Part shown: positions 1 through 8,703 of the stretch, piece by piece
Position numbering within the stretch: position 1 is the first letter of the stretch
Layout of the letters: the number at the start of each line of letters is the position of its first letter
Origin: Acidobacteriaceae bacterium
Lineage (GTDB): Bacteria; Acidobacteriota; Terriglobia; Terriglobales; Acidobacteriaceae
Length of the DNA stretch: 64,000 nucleotides
Direction: 5' to 3'
NCBI GenBank assembly: GCA_003134655.1
Contig: PLBY01000150.1
Span: 74,024 to 138,023, forward strand
Notes under the pieces: generated by a model
Database searches by the model: none
What the model was told of the DNA's origin: nothing
What the model saw: only the letters and a program-made list of their open reading frames with translations
Program-made: the position numbers and the translations under genes

Positions 1-128
1 GCGCCCGCGATGATGCCGACATCCACGCCATAGAGCAGGCCGCCGAGGCCGGCCACGATCAGGAGAAAGCGGTTATAAAAAATCTTCTTGTCGTCGAGTG
101 GAGTGCCGATTGCGGTCTCAGCAGTCAT
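1..128 (-). CDS. Sugar-porter MFS transporter, N-terminal fragment
   Basis: Only the first 42 codons are inside the window; the gene runs off the left edge. The start is the ATG at 126-128 on the minus strand. After a short polar N-terminus the peptide enters a first membrane helix that ends in GLLYGVDVGIIAGA, the helix-1 signature of the sugar-porter branch of the major facilitator superfamily (G-x-L-x-G-x-D-x-G-x-I-x-G). Proteins of this family carry hexoses or pentoses across the inner membrane with protons or by facilitated diffusion. The substrate cannot be told from this fragment. It is divergent from the Fe-S/NrfD gene that starts at 355, and the 226 bp between them show no recognisable element. 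Confidence 0.72.
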   Translation of the reverse strand, partial: MTAETAIGTPLDDKKIFYNRFLLIVAGLGGLLYGVDVGIIAG

Positions 129-354
129 AGATTCGTCGTCACCTGGATCTTGCGGAAGCTGATCACCTGGCTGTGATTTCGAAAGACTCTGCATTGTAGC
201 GTAGGATTCAGCGCAACCCGGCGATTTCGCATCTCATCCACCCCTCGAAATGCTCGCCCCATGCCTCAAGCCGGTCACTCCCTCCCGGCTGGCCGTCAGC
301 TACAATACCCAAGCCGCGAAGGATTCCGGTGCGGGTCTCGAAAAGAAAGTCCGG

Positions 355-1338
355 ATGAGATACGGATTCATCATCGACAACCGCAAGTGCATCGGTTGCC
401 ATGCCTGCACCGTGGCGTGCAAGACCGAGAACCACGTTCCCCTCACCGTAAACCGCACTTGGGTGAAGTACGTCGAAAAGGGAACTTTTCCGAACACCCG
501 CCGCGTTTTTCAAGTCACCCGCTGCAATCACTGCGAGAATCCGCCGTGCGTGACGATTTGTCCCGTGACGGCGATGTACCAGCGCAAAGACGGCATCGTC
601 GACTTCAGTTCTGAGCGCTGCATCGGCTGCAAGGCCTGCATGCAAGCCTGCCCATACGATTCCATCTACATCGATCCAGACGAAGGCACCGCCGCCAAGT
701 GTCATTTCTGCGCGCATCGCACGGAGGTTGGCCTGGAACCTTCCTGCGTGGTGGTGTGCCCGGAGCACGCGATTATCGCCGGAGACCTTGACGCCTGCGA
801 CGGAGAGATCGCGCAACTGCTGGCACGCGAACCGGTACGCGTGCGCAAACCGGAGCAGGGCACTCGACCCAAGCTCTATTACATCGATGGAGACGAGAGC
901 GCGATCGTGCCCACCGCAGCGCGCCACGAGTCGATCTACATGTGGGCGCAACGCAACGAAAGCCTCCACGGCGGCGGAGCGCTGTATCCACCGGACAGCC
1001 CGCTGTTACAAAAAAATGCGCTCGCGGCTTACGACGTATCGCACGCGCGTCCATGGAGCTGGCAGGTTCCGGCCTACTGCTGGACGAAGGCCATCGGCTC
1101 TGGCGCGCTGGCTATTCCGGCGATCGCGATGCTGCTCGGGCGTCTGGGAGCCGATCGAATGCGCGATGTGGCGCTGTCGGCCATCGCGCTGCTATTCACG
1201 GCGCTGACGACCGTGTTGCTGGTCTGGGATCTCGAGCACAAGGCGCGGTTCCTGCGGGTCGTGTTCACACCGCAGAGCAAATCGTGGCTCGCCCGAGGCG
1301 CGTTCATCCTCATCGCGTACACCGGGCTTTGTGGATAG
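355..1338 (+). CDS. 4Fe-4S ferredoxin (DmsB/PsrB-like) half of an interrupted FeS-NrfD fusion
   Basis: This encodes an electron-transfer subunit of a complex iron-sulfur molybdoenzyme. From the ATG at 355 the protein begins MRYGFIIDNRKCIGCHACTV and carries four cysteine clusters: CIGCHACTVAC, CNHCENPPCVTIC, CIGCKACMQAC and CHFC with a later CVVVC. This fits four [4Fe-4S] centres as in DmsB/PsrB. After about residue 230 it turns into hydrophobic helices of the NrfD/PsrC quinone-reacting family. Translation stops at an in-frame TAG (1336-1338), but the same frame continues with further NrfD-like helices to 1881. An upstream in-frame ATG at 250 would add 35 unremarkable residues. The 3' neighbour at 1954 is the matching Mo catalytic subunit. 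The family assignment is firm; whether the TAG is real is open. Confidence 0.8.
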   Translation: MRYGFIIDNRKCIGCHACTVACKTENHVPLTVNRTWVKYVEKGTFPNTRRVFQVTRCNHCENPPCVTICPVTAMYQRKDGIVDFSSERCIGCKACMQACPYDSIYIDPDEGTAAKCHFCAHRTEVGLEPSCVVVCPEHAIIAGDLDACDGEIAQLLAREPVRVRKPEQGTRPKLYYIDGDESAIVPTAARHESIYMWAQRNESLHGGGALYPPDSPLLQKNALAAYDVSHARPWSWQVPAYCWTKAIGSGALAIPAIAMLLGRLGADRMRDVALSAIALLFTALTTVLLVWDLEHKARFLRVVFTPQSKSWLARGAFILIAYTGLCG

Positions 1339-1386
1339 TTCTGGCTGGCTTCGGTCGTCGGACTCTCCGCGGTCGCATCTGCTCTG

Positions 1387-1881
1387 TTGTGGCCAACCGT
1401 TCTGGTCGGATTCTTTGCCGCCATCTACACCGCGTTTCTCTTTGGACAGTGTGAAGGCCGCGACCTGTGGCAGACCCCGTTGCTGCCGGTGCATTTGATC
1501 GTGCAGACATTGATGTGCGGGGCTGCGGTGTTGCCGCTGCTGCCTTCCGCGCTGGGAGGCTCGGCGCAAGTTGTGGCGGTCGCAAAGGAAGCCCTTGGAT
1601 TCACTCTGTTGTTCCATTTGCTGATTGTGGCGGCTGAATTCCTGATGCCGCATGCCACTGATAACTCCGCCTATGCGGCAAGGTTGATCACGCACGGACC
1701 GTTCAAGACCTGGTTCTGGAGAGGCACGATCGGGCTCGGTGGAGTTCTTCCGCTGTTTTTGTTATGGCTCGCTCCGTTCGATTTCTATAACACGGCGTTG
1801 GCGGGAGTCCTGGCTTTGGCCGGGTTGCTGATTTTCGAATGGTGCTTCGTCATGGCTGGGCAGAGCGTGCCCAACAGTTGA
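1387..1881 (+). pseudogene. C-terminal NrfD/PsrC-like membrane half, cut off by an in-frame TAG
   Basis: The reading frame is the same as the Fe-S half (355-1338) and resumes directly after its TAG with FWLASVVGLSA, so this is the rest of one fused protein of about 508 residues. It encodes hydrophobic helices and the GQCEGRDLWQ segment expected of the NrfD/PsrC membrane anchor, which passes electrons between quinone and the Fe-S subunit. The first possible independent start is a TTG at 1387, with no convincing ribosome-binding site. The simplest reading is a TGG (Trp) to TAG change or a base-call error. A separately translated membrane subunit is possible but less likely because the stop falls inside the helical region. 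Confidence 0.65.
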
Positions 1882-1882
1882 C

Positions 1883-1936
1883 GTAGCGCCGGCGTCTCGC
1901 CGGCTGTCGCGAGCGCATCTTGCGCTCGCAGCTGCG
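1883..1936. repeat. Double-hairpin intergenic repeat, family A copy 1
   Basis: Two adjacent hairpins: GCCGGC-N5-GCCGGC (1888-1904) and GCGAGCGC-N5-GCGCTCGC (1909-1929). The element begins GTAGCGCCGGC and sits between the NrfD frame and the Mo-enzyme ribosome-binding site. A second copy lies at 8218-8264. The second stem differs by paired changes, which shows that base pairing is kept. Confidence 0.8.
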
Positions 1937-1953
1937 ATAGGAGGGAACTCTCA

Positions 1954-4803
1954 ATGACCGATTTCAAACGCGACGGCAGCCATCTCGCCTACTGCCCTCC
2001 GGTAGAGAAGTGGGATGACTGGGTCGAACTCGACCCGCAAGCCTGGCCGCGCCGCGTCGAGAAGCACTATTCGCTGGTTCCGACGATCTGTTTCAACTGC
2101 GAATCGGCGTGCGGTTTGTTGGCGTATGTAGACAAGGAAACCGGACAAGTCGCGAAGTTCGAAGGCAATCCCATGCACCCCGCGAGCCGCGGACGTCTTT
2201 GCGCCAAGGGCCCCGCGACCATCAATCAGATCCAGGATCCAGATCGAGTGCTGTATCCGATGAAACGCAGCGGGGCGCGCGGCGCAGGGAAGTGGGCACG
2301 CACTTCATGGGACGAGGTGCTGGAGACTTTCGGCACGCGGATTCGCAAAGCGATTCAAGAAGATCGCGGCGAAGAGGTCATGTACCACGTCGGCCGCCCG
2401 GGACACGACTTCATCATGGAGCGGACGCTGCAAGCGTGGGGCATCGACGGTCACAACTCGCACACCAATGTCTGCTCGTCGTCGGCGCGCCTCGGATATT
2501 TGCTCTGGCACTATGCCGACCGGCCATCGCCTGATCACGCGAATGCCCGCTTCATTCTCTTGCTTTCGGCGCATCTGGAGTCGGGACATTATTTCAACCC
2601 GCATGCCCAGCGCATCATCGACGGAAAAATGGCTGGCGCGAAGCTGGCGGTGATGGACCCTCGACTTTCGAACACGGCGAGCATGGCGGACTACTGGATG
2701 CCCACCTATCCTGGCACCGAAGGTGCAGTTCTGCTGGCGATGGCGAAGGTGATCCTCGGCGAAAACCGGTTCGATGCGAAATTTGTGAAGAACTGGACCA
2801 ACTGGGAAGAACTGGAAGTCGATGGCTTTCGCGCCAAGGGCCAAGGCTTTGCGGCGCTGATCGAAGCGCTGAAGAAGCACTACGCACAGTTCACGCCGCA
2901 GTTCGCCGAGAAAGAAAGCGGAGTCAAGGCCGAGATCATCGTCAAGATCGCCCGCGAGATTGCGACCGCCGGTAGCCGATTTGCCTCGCACCTGTGGCGC
3001 GGGAGCGCGTCTGGAAACTTAGGAGGATGGCAGCCGGCGCGCGCGTTGATGCTGCTGCATGTACTGACCGGCTCAGTCGGAACCGAGGGCGGACACAATC
3101 TGAATGCCTGGAACAAGTTTGTCCCCAAGACATTCAAAGTGCCCCCGCCGCAGAAGCGCTGGAACGAGTTGCTCTATCCGCAGGAGTGGCCGCTGTGCAC
3201 GCATGAAATGTCGTTTCTGCTGCCGCACTTCCTGAAGGAAGGCCGTGGCCGTATCGAGGCGTACTTCACGCGCGTATTCAATCCGGTGTGGACGTATCCC
3301 GACGGCTTCTCGTGGATCGAGATGCTGCGCGACGAAGAGAAAGTCGGTTTACACGCGGCGCTGACGTCCACCTGGAGCGAGACCGCGTGGTTTGCCGACT
3401 ATGTGTTGCCCATGGGATTCAGCTCGGAGCGCCACGATCTGATGAGCCAGGAATCGTATGCCGGCAAGTGGATCGGCTTCCGTCAGCCGGTGAATCGCGT
3501 CCTGCGCGAACGAGCCGGAGAGAAATTCGACTACACCTACCAGGCGAATCCCGGTGAGGTGTGGGAAGAGGACGAGTTCTGGATCAACCTCTCGTGGGCG
3601 ATCGATCCCGATGGCGCAATGGGCATCCGGCAATACTTTGAATCGCCCTACCGCCCCGGCCAGAAACTGACAGTAGACGAATACTACGGCTGGATTTTCG
3701 ACAACTCCGTCCCCGGCCTGCCGGAGACCGCCAGCAAAGAAGGCCTCACGCCGCTGCAGTACATGCGCAAGTACGGTGCGTTCGAAGTCACGCGCGATGT
3801 CTACAAGCAGAACAAAAAGCCGGTAGCCGCCGCCGATCTGGCGGGATCGAAGGTCGAAGCGAATGGCGTGGTCACGAAGGAAGGGAAGCCGGTTGGCGTG
3901 ATGGTCGACAACAATGCGGTCGTCGGCTACAACACTCCGTCGCGCAAGCTTGAGCTGTTTTCGAAAACCATGGCCGACTGGAAGTGGCCGGAGTTCACGC
4001 TGCCCGAGTACTATCGCAGCCACATTCATCGCTCCGCACAATCGGCTTCAGTGGGACAGCCGGGAGATGATTTCGATCCGAAGTACACGCCGGTGGTCGA
4101 GTGGCCGAAGGACGCACATGGTGACGTCTACACGCTGCTGCCGATCTTTCGGTTGCCGAATCTGATCCACACCCGCTCGGGCAATGCCAAGTTCCTCTAC
4201 GAGATTTCCCACAAGAATCCGTTATGGGTGAATCCCGTGGATGCCAGGAAACTCGGTGGCGTGCGCACCGGCGACCTGATGAAAGTTCATACCGAGATTG
4301 GCTACTTCGTGTTGCACGCCTGGGTTACCGAGGGACTCACACCGGGGGTGGTCGCATGCTCGCACCATCTGGGTCGTTGGCGCATTAATAAAGAGGATCA
4401 GGTTGAGCGCATGTCGAGCGCGTGGGTCGATCTGAAGGAAGTCGGCAAAGGGCAGTGGAAGATGCGCCAACTCGAAAGCGTCTCGCCTTACAAGAGCGCG
4501 GATCCTGAAACCAGCCGGGTCTGGTGGAGCGACGCCGGCGTGCACCAGGACATCACGTTCCCTGTGCACCCCGACCCGGTCAGCGGCATGCACTGCTGGC
4601 ATCAGATGGTGCGGGTGGAGAAGGCTGCGCCCGACGACAAATACGGCGACATTTTTGTCGATACGAATCTTTCGTTCGCTGTTTATCAGAGATGGAAGGC
4701 GTTGGCGCGCCCAGCGCCGGGGCCAGGAGGACTACGGCGGCCGTTGTGGATTCCGCGAGTGGTGCGGCCCGAAGAAGCCGCTTACTACATCAAGAAGCCG
4801 TGA
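1954..4803 (+). CDS. Molybdopterin oxidoreductase catalytic subunit (CISM family)
   Basis: Catalytic subunit of a respiratory Mo-bisMGD enzyme, 949 residues. The N-terminal CFNCESACG plus a later RLCAKGP supplies the C-x2-C-x3-C-x(n)-C ligands of a [4Fe-4S] cluster. HTNVCSSSARLG has the Cys that usually binds Mo. The C-terminal third holds the molybdopterin-dinucleotide-binding domain (IFRLPNLIHTRSGNAKFLYE onward). There is no twin-arginine signal, so it should stay on the cytoplasmic side or rely on a partner for export. A strong ribosome-binding site, AGGAGGG, lies just before the ATG. It follows the Fe-S/NrfD protein, giving the B-C-A order of polysulfide/thiosulfate/tetrathionate-reductase-like complexes. 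The substrate cannot be told from sequence; polysulfide, thiosulfate, formate or another oxyanion are all possible. Confidence 0.85.
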   Translation: MTDFKRDGSHLAYCPPVEKWDDWVELDPQAWPRRVEKHYSLVPTICFNCESACGLLAYVDKETGQVAKFEGNPMHPASRGRLCAKGPATINQIQDPDRVLYPMKRSGARGAGKWARTSWDEVLETFGTRIRKAIQEDRGEEVMYHVGRPGHDFIMERTLQAWGIDGHNSHTNVCSSSARLGYLLWHYADRPSPDHANARFILLLSAHLESGHYFNPHAQRIIDGKMAGAKLAVMDPRLSNTASMADYWMPTYPGTEGAVLLAMAKVILGENRFDAKFVKNWTNWEELEVDGFRAKGQGFAALIEALKKHYAQFTPQFAEKESGVKAEIIVKIAREIATAGSRFASHLWRGSASGNLGGWQPARALMLLHVLTGSVGTEGGHNLNAWNKFVPKTFKVPPPQKRWNELLYPQEWPLCTHEMSFLLPHFLKEGRGRIEAYFTRVFNPVWTYPDGFSWIEMLRDEEKVGLHAALTSTWSETAWFADYVLPMGFSSERHDLMSQESYAGKWIGFRQPVNRVLRERAGEKFDYTYQANPGEVWEEDEFWINLSWAIDPDGAMGIRQYFESPYRPGQKLTVDEYYGWIFDNSVPGLPETASKEGLTPLQYMRKYGAFEVTRDVYKQNKKPVAAADLAGSKVEANGVVTKEGKPVGVMVDNNAVVGYNTPSRKLELFSKTMADWKWPEFTLPEYYRSHIHRSAQSASVGQPGDDFDPKYTPVVEWPKDAHGDVYTLLPIFRLPNLIHTRSGNAKFLYEISHKNPLWVNPVDARKLGGVRTGDLMKVHTEIGYFVLHAWVTEGLTPGVVACSHHLGRWRINKEDQVERMSSAWVDLKEVGKGQWKMRQLESVSPYKSADPETSRVWWSDAGVHQDITFPVHPDPVSGMHCWHQMVRVEKAAPDDKYGDIFVDTNLSFAVYQRWKALARPAPGPGGLRRPLWIPRVVRPEEAAYYIKKP

Positions 4804-4843
4804 ACAGTCCTCAGGGCTAGGCAGTCTCGCGAAGAACTCGGTC

Positions 4844-4880
4844 TTGGGTGGCGCAGCGTTTTAAGCGATGCGCCTCCCAA
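4844..4880. terminator. Hairpin between convergent genes, likely shared terminator
   Basis: The arms TTGGGTGGCGCA (4844-4855) and TGCGCCTCCCAA (4869-4880) pair at 11 of 12 positions, between the ends of the Mo-enzyme and histidine-kinase genes. The 15-nt core TTGGGTGGCGCAGCG recurs inside the PKS gene at 23390-23404, so this is also a dispersed repeat. Confidence 0.55.
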
Positions 4881-4907
4881 AATCCATCACACCCAAAGCG
4901 TTCCCAA

Positions 4908-6344
4908 CTAACGGGCTTTCTCGATCGGCAGGCTGAACGAAAATACAGAGCCGCTGCCGAGCTGGCTGACCACGCCGATCGTCCCGCCATGGGCCTCTAC
5001 GATAACCTTGGCGATCGCCAGTCCCATGCCGGTGCCGGGTGCACTGTAACGCTGGTGCTGGCCGCGATAGAACTTCTCGAAAATCAGCGACTGCTCGAAT
5101 GAATCGATGCCAGGCCCGCGGTCGGCGACGCTGGTCACAAGGCGGTCGCCCTTCACCTCGCTGGTCACCTTGATAGGCACTCCTGGATCGGAATACTTGC
5201 CCGCGTTCTCCAGCAGGTGCATCAGGACTTCGCGAATCCGCTGCACGTCCATGCGCACCTTGGGCAAATCGGGCGCTGCCGTGACTTCTACCGGGTGCTT
5301 TTCGAGCGATGCCTTCGCGTCTTCTAGAGCTGGCCGAAGCGCGTCTTCAAGCGCATGCGGCTGCAGATCGAGCTTGAACATACCCGAGTCAAGTTGCGCC
5401 ATCTCCGCGGCCTCGCCCACCAGGCGGTTTAGGCGGTCGGTCTCCTCGTCGATGACGGTGAGGAGTTCGCGTCTCCCCTGCTCGTCCAGACTGCCGCCCG
5501 ACAGCAGGGTCGTGACACTGGCTTTGATGGACGTCAGCGGCGTGCGGAACTCGTGAGTGACCGAATCAAGCAAGGCGGTGCGCAAGCGTTCATGCTCCTG
5601 CTCGGCACGATTCTTACTGAGCGCCTCGAGGGCGCGGGCGCGCTCGATCGCCAGTCCCGCCAGGCTTCCCAACGCGTCGAGAGTCTCCCGTGAAAGCTCG
5701 TCCCCAGTCACGCCGAGTGCGCCCACCGTCCTCATTCCAAGGCGCAGAGGTACATACGAAACGCCACCCTGTGTGATGGGCTCCCCGCGCAGCAGCGTGG
5801 ACCGCAGCACGCTCTCTTCGAAGGGCGCATCGAGCGAGGAACGATACACCGTGGGGTGGTCGGCGGCCATCACGACCACGCTCCCCACCGAAAAGGTTTC
5901 TTGCACATATTTCGGCAACGCATTCAGCAGTTCGAGGACATTCTCGGAAGCCAGCAACCGCTGGCTCAGCCCGAAAAGGCGCTCGACTTCGCGCCGCCGT
6001 TGTTGCGCTCCCTCCGCTTCGCTGCGTGCCCGTTCCGCCAGGTTGCTGGCGACAAGCGCAGTTACCAGGAAGGCAAACAATGCGACCCAATTCTGAGGAT
6101 CAGCGATAGTGAACGTTCCGACCGGAGGGAGGAAGAAGAAATTGAAGACCGCGGTAGCCCCCACGGCCATCACAACCGCGTAGCGCAGGCCCCAGTAGGC
6201 CGAGGTCAGCAGCACCGTGACCAGAAACATCAGCGCTACGGTGGTGTGATTGACGTGCAGCTTAAAATCGACTGCCGTAATGACAGCAATCGCCGCGACC
6301 ACAAAAAGGTAACGTACGGCTTGCGTGCGGGCCCCGATTTTCAC
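4908..6344 (-). CDS. Sensor histidine kinase, C-terminal half of a split KdpD
   Basis: Transmits the potassium/osmotic signal by autophosphorylating and passing phosphate to KdpE. Domain order: four transmembrane segments of the DUF4118 type (start to about residue 110), a GAF-like domain, a HisKA domain with the phospho-acceptor His in DSVTHEFRTPLTS, and an HATPase domain with N box (LLENAGKYS), G1 (DRGPGID) and G2 (GTGMGLAIAK). In E. coli these parts form the C-terminal two thirds of one 894-residue KdpD. Here they are a separate gene facing away from the KdpD N-terminal gene. The chosen start is GTG at 6344, which puts the first helix close to the N-terminus. A TTG at 6392 would add 16 residues and leave almost no room for the divergent promoter. 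Neither start has a good ribosome-binding site. Confidence 0.85.
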   Translation of the reverse strand: MKIGARTQAVRYLFVVAAIAVITAVDFKLHVNHTTVALMFLVTVLLTSAYWGLRYAVVMAVGATAVFNFFFLPPVGTFTIADPQNWVALFAFLVTALVASNLAERARSEAEGAQQRRREVERLFGLSQRLLASENVLELLNALPKYVQETFSVGSVVVMAADHPTVYRSSLDAPFEESVLRSTLLRGEPITQGGVSYVPLRLGMRTVGALGVTGDELSRETLDALGSLAGLAIERARALEALSKNRAEQEHERLRTALLDSVTHEFRTPLTSIKASVTTLLSGGSLDEQGRRELLTVIDEETDRLNRLVGEAAEMAQLDSGMFKLDLQPHALEDALRPALEDAKASLEKHPVEVTAAPDLPKVRMDVQRIREVLMHLLENAGKYSDPGVPIKVTSEVKGDRLVTSVADRGPGIDSFEQSLIFEKFYRGQHQRYSAPGTGMGLAIAKVIVEAHGGTIGVVSQLGSGSVFSFSLPIEKAR

Positions 6345-6400
6345 ACCCGCATTGTACGATGGACGTGACAATTCCGCCGTATCGAAAGACAATAGCTGCG

Positions 6401-7522
6401 ATGACTAAGACGCCCGAGGAGTGGCTGAAGGAATGTTCGCCGGAAAAGCCACGCGGAATCTTCAAGCTGTTTCTCGGCTACGCTCCCGGTGTGGGCAAGA
6501 CCTACAGCATGCTGAGCGAGGCCATCCGCCGCGCCAGCCGCGGGGAAGACGTCGTCGTTGGCGTTGTCGAGAGTCACGGCCGCAAAGCTACCGCGGAACT
6601 GGCTGGCAAGCTCGACCGTATCCCTCCTCGCAAGCTCGAATACAAAGGCACCACTTTCGAAGAGATGGACGTCGACGCCATCCTGGCACGGAAGCCCGCC
6701 GTCGTTGTCGTGGATGAATTGGCCCATACCAACATCGAGGGCAGCAAGCACGCCAAGCGCTACGAAGATGTCATGGAGTTGCTGGAGGCCAAGATCGACG
6801 TCCTCTCCACCATGAACGTGCAGCATGTTGAGAGCGTTGGCCCCACGGTGCAGCAGATCACCGGCGTGCAGGTCCGAGAAACCGTTCCGGACTGGGTGAT
6901 GCAGCGTGTGGACGAAATTGTTCTGGCCGATCTCACGCCGCAGGCACTGCAGAAGCGCATGGAGCGCGGTGACATTTATCCTGCGGATCGGGCCCAGCGG
7001 GCGCTCTCGCATTTTTTCCGCCCTGGCAACCTGATCGCATTGCGAGAACTCGCGCTGCGGCAGGTTACGGGCGTCGTCGACCGCAGCCTCGACGCCTTTC
7101 TAGACAAAGACGCAACCCAACCGGCGCACACCGTGCGCGAGCGCATCGGCGTTTGTGTCAGTTCGAATCCGGCGGCTCAATACTTGATCGCGCGCGGCTC
7201 GCGTATGGCGCAGGCCATGGGCGGCGAGTTTTACGTCTTCTACGTCGATGTCGGCCGCGATACCCGTCCAGAAGATCAGAAGACGCTGACGGAAAACATT
7301 CGCTTCGCAGAGAACCTGGGCGCAAAGGTGGTCCGCGCATCCAGCCGGAGCATTGCCGACGGCGTCGCCCAATTAGTCCGCGAGCATCACATCACGCAGG
7401 TGATCTTTGGCCGCTCCGCGCGCACCGGCTGGCAACGATATCTCTACTTGTCGGCCATCCAGCGGTTTCTCCGCGACTCGCCTTCGGTCGATGTCCACAT
7501 CGTTACTCAGGAGGCTCGCTGA
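6401..7522 (+). CDS. kdpD: KdpD N-terminal sensor protein (KdpD domain + USP domain), stand-alone
   Basis: Cytoplasmic sensory half of KdpD as an independent protein of 373 residues from the ATG at 6401. It has a Walker-A-like loop, GYAPGVGKTYSML, near residue 30 and the VVDELAHTNIEGSKH segment typical of the KdpD N-terminal domain. A universal-stress-protein domain follows (RERIGVCVSSNPAAQYLIAR to the end), which in other KdpDs binds nucleotides such as c-di-AMP or ATP. The transmembrane and kinase parts are missing and lie in the divergent gene at 4908-6344. An in-frame start at 6359 is possible but would overlap the 5' region of the kinase gene. The stop TGA overlaps the KdpE start by one base (TGATG), so the two are translationally coupled. 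Confidence 0.88.
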   Translation: MTKTPEEWLKECSPEKPRGIFKLFLGYAPGVGKTYSMLSEAIRRASRGEDVVVGVVESHGRKATAELAGKLDRIPPRKLEYKGTTFEEMDVDAILARKPAVVVVDELAHTNIEGSKHAKRYEDVMELLEAKIDVLSTMNVQHVESVGPTVQQITGVQVRETVPDWVMQRVDEIVLADLTPQALQKRMERGDIYPADRAQRALSHFFRPGNLIALRELALRQVTGVVDRSLDAFLDKDATQPAHTVRERIGVCVSSNPAAQYLIARGSRMAQAMGGEFYVFYVDVGRDTRPEDQKTLTENIRFAENLGAKVVRASSRSIADGVAQLVREHHITQVIFGRSARTGWQRYLYLSAIQRFLRDSPSVDVHIVTQEAR

Positions 7523-8217
7523 TGCCGGAACGCCCGCACATTCTCGTCGTGGATGACGAGCCGCAGATCACGCGCGTGCTGCGCACCAGTCTTTCGGCGC
7601 AGGGCTATGACATCCGCATCGCCAACAGCGGGGAAATGGCGATGGAGATCATGAAAGACTGGTCGCCCAATCTGATCATCACCGATTTGTCGATGCCCTC
7701 CGTTGACGGCATCCAGTTGTGCCGCACGGTGCGCGCCACCTCTCAGGTTCCCATTATCGTGCTCTCGGTACGCGACAAGGAGCAGCAGAAGGTCGAGGCG
7801 CTCGACGCGGGGGCCGATGACTACGTCACCAAGCCCTTCGGCATGAACGAACTTCTGGCGCGAGTACGAGCGAATCTCCGTCGTGTCCCTATGGATGGCG
7901 ACCAGGAAGATCCCGTGATCGAGATCGGCGACTTCCGCATCGACACTGCGGCGCATAAAGTGACGGTCCGTCGCAGCGAAGTGCGCCTCACTCCGAAAGA
8001 GTTCGATCTGCTCGTGTTTCTGGCGCGCCGCCCGGGCAAGGTCGTCAACCACCGCACTCTCCTGGGCGCAATCTGGGGAGGACAGAGTACGGAGCAGGTC
8101 GAATATCTCCGCGTCTTCGTAGGCCAATTGCGCAAGAAGCTGGAACCCGACACCTCCTCCCCGCGCTACATCGTCACCGAACCCTGGGTGGGATACCGCT
8201 TCGAACCAGGAGAGTAA
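7522..8217 (+). CDS. kdpE: Response regulator KdpE
   Basis: OmpR/PhoB-type regulator of 231 residues. The receiver domain has the acidic pair D11-D12, phospho-acceptor D55 (LIITDLSMPS) and K104 (YVTKPFG). The C-terminal winged helix (about 130-231) ends VTEPWVGYRFEPGE, very similar to KdpE of E. coli. It should bind DNA as a dimer and activate kdpFABC when potassium is low. It starts one base inside the stop of the KdpD N-terminal gene, preceded by CAGGAGG. Two pairs of 11-bp direct repeats downstream (8295-8316 and 8704-8725) have the geometry expected of its targets. The kinase that phosphorylates it is presumably the divergent gene at 4908-6344. Confidence 0.92.
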   Translation: MPERPHILVVDDEPQITRVLRTSLSAQGYDIRIANSGEMAMEIMKDWSPNLIITDLSMPSVDGIQLCRTVRATSQVPIIVLSVRDKEQQKVEALDAGADDYVTKPFGMNELLARVRANLRRVPMDGDQEDPVIEIGDFRIDTAAHKVTVRRSEVRLTPKEFDLLVFLARRPGKVVNHRTLLGAIWGGQSTEQVEYLRVFVGQLRKKLEPDTSSPRYIVTEPWVGYRFEPGE

Positions 8218-8264
8218 GTAGCGCCGGCATCCTGCCGGCTGTCGCGAGGGCGGCTCGCCCTCGC
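8218..8264. repeat. Double-hairpin intergenic repeat, family A copy 2
   Basis: It begins GTAGCGCCGGC like copy 1 at 1883. The hairpins are GCCGGC-N5-GCCGGC (8223-8239) and GCGAGGGC-N5-GCCCTCGC (8244-8264). The second stem has G-C pairs swapped relative to copy 1 on both arms. It lies directly after the kdpE stop and could end or stabilise that transcript. Confidence 0.8.
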
Positions 8265-8294
8265 ACCCGCGGATCACAAAGCCGCCGCACTTCT

Positions 8295-8316
8295 CTTACG
8301 AACATTCTACGAACCT
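8295..8316 (+). promoter_or_regulatory. Candidate KdpE binding site 1 (tandem 11-bp direct repeat)
   Basis: CTTACGAACAT is followed immediately by TCTACGAACCT; the core TACGAA repeats at exactly 11 bp. OmpR-family regulators usually bind two direct half-sites about one helical turn apart. It lies downstream of kdpE and 100 bp upstream of the small gene at 8416. The link to KdpE is inference from spacing, position and the second copy at 8704. Confidence 0.45.
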
Positions 8317-8415
8317 CTTATTCAATCTTTATGCCTTTCATCATCAAATCGATCGTGAGCAGATGAACCGCGCAGTGCAGCCGTTCACCGCGCCACAGAA
8401 AGGTCGAGGAATTTA

Positions 8416-8673
8416 ATGTCGACGATTCAGGAAGTCTCCGCAGAACAGCTTGCGAAACTTTTCCATCACTATCGGGAAGCCTTGGCTTATGACTGCGATG
8501 CCCATGGCACCAGGCAAGAAAAGTCCACCTGGGAGCGGACTCCCCAGAACGAACGCAAATTGATGGTGGCGGCGGCTCGCCTGACGCTGCTCGACCTGTC
8601 TACTGCAATCGCGCAACCGGAGCCTGGTCGCAAGTACTACGCCACACCGGGCGAGGCAGAGTGGGGCTGCTGA
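8416..8673 (+). CDS. Small hypothetical protein in the kdp locus
   Basis: An 85-residue soluble protein with no signal peptide or membrane segment and no recognised domain. It is mostly helical by composition, with a charged first half and a final YYATPGEAEWGC. The start ATG at 8416 follows CGAGGAATTTA, an acceptable ribosome-binding site. It lies between two candidate KdpE boxes and upstream of kdpFABC, so it is likely to be expressed with potassium starvation, but nothing in the sequence shows what it does. Confidence 0.6.
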   Translation: MSTIQEVSAEQLAKLFHHYREALAYDCDAHGTRQEKSTWERTPQNERKLMVAAARLTLLDLSTAIAQPEPGRKYYATPGEAEWGC

Positions 8674-8703
8674 AGCGCACTCCGCGCTCGAGAGAAGAGT
8701 CCC

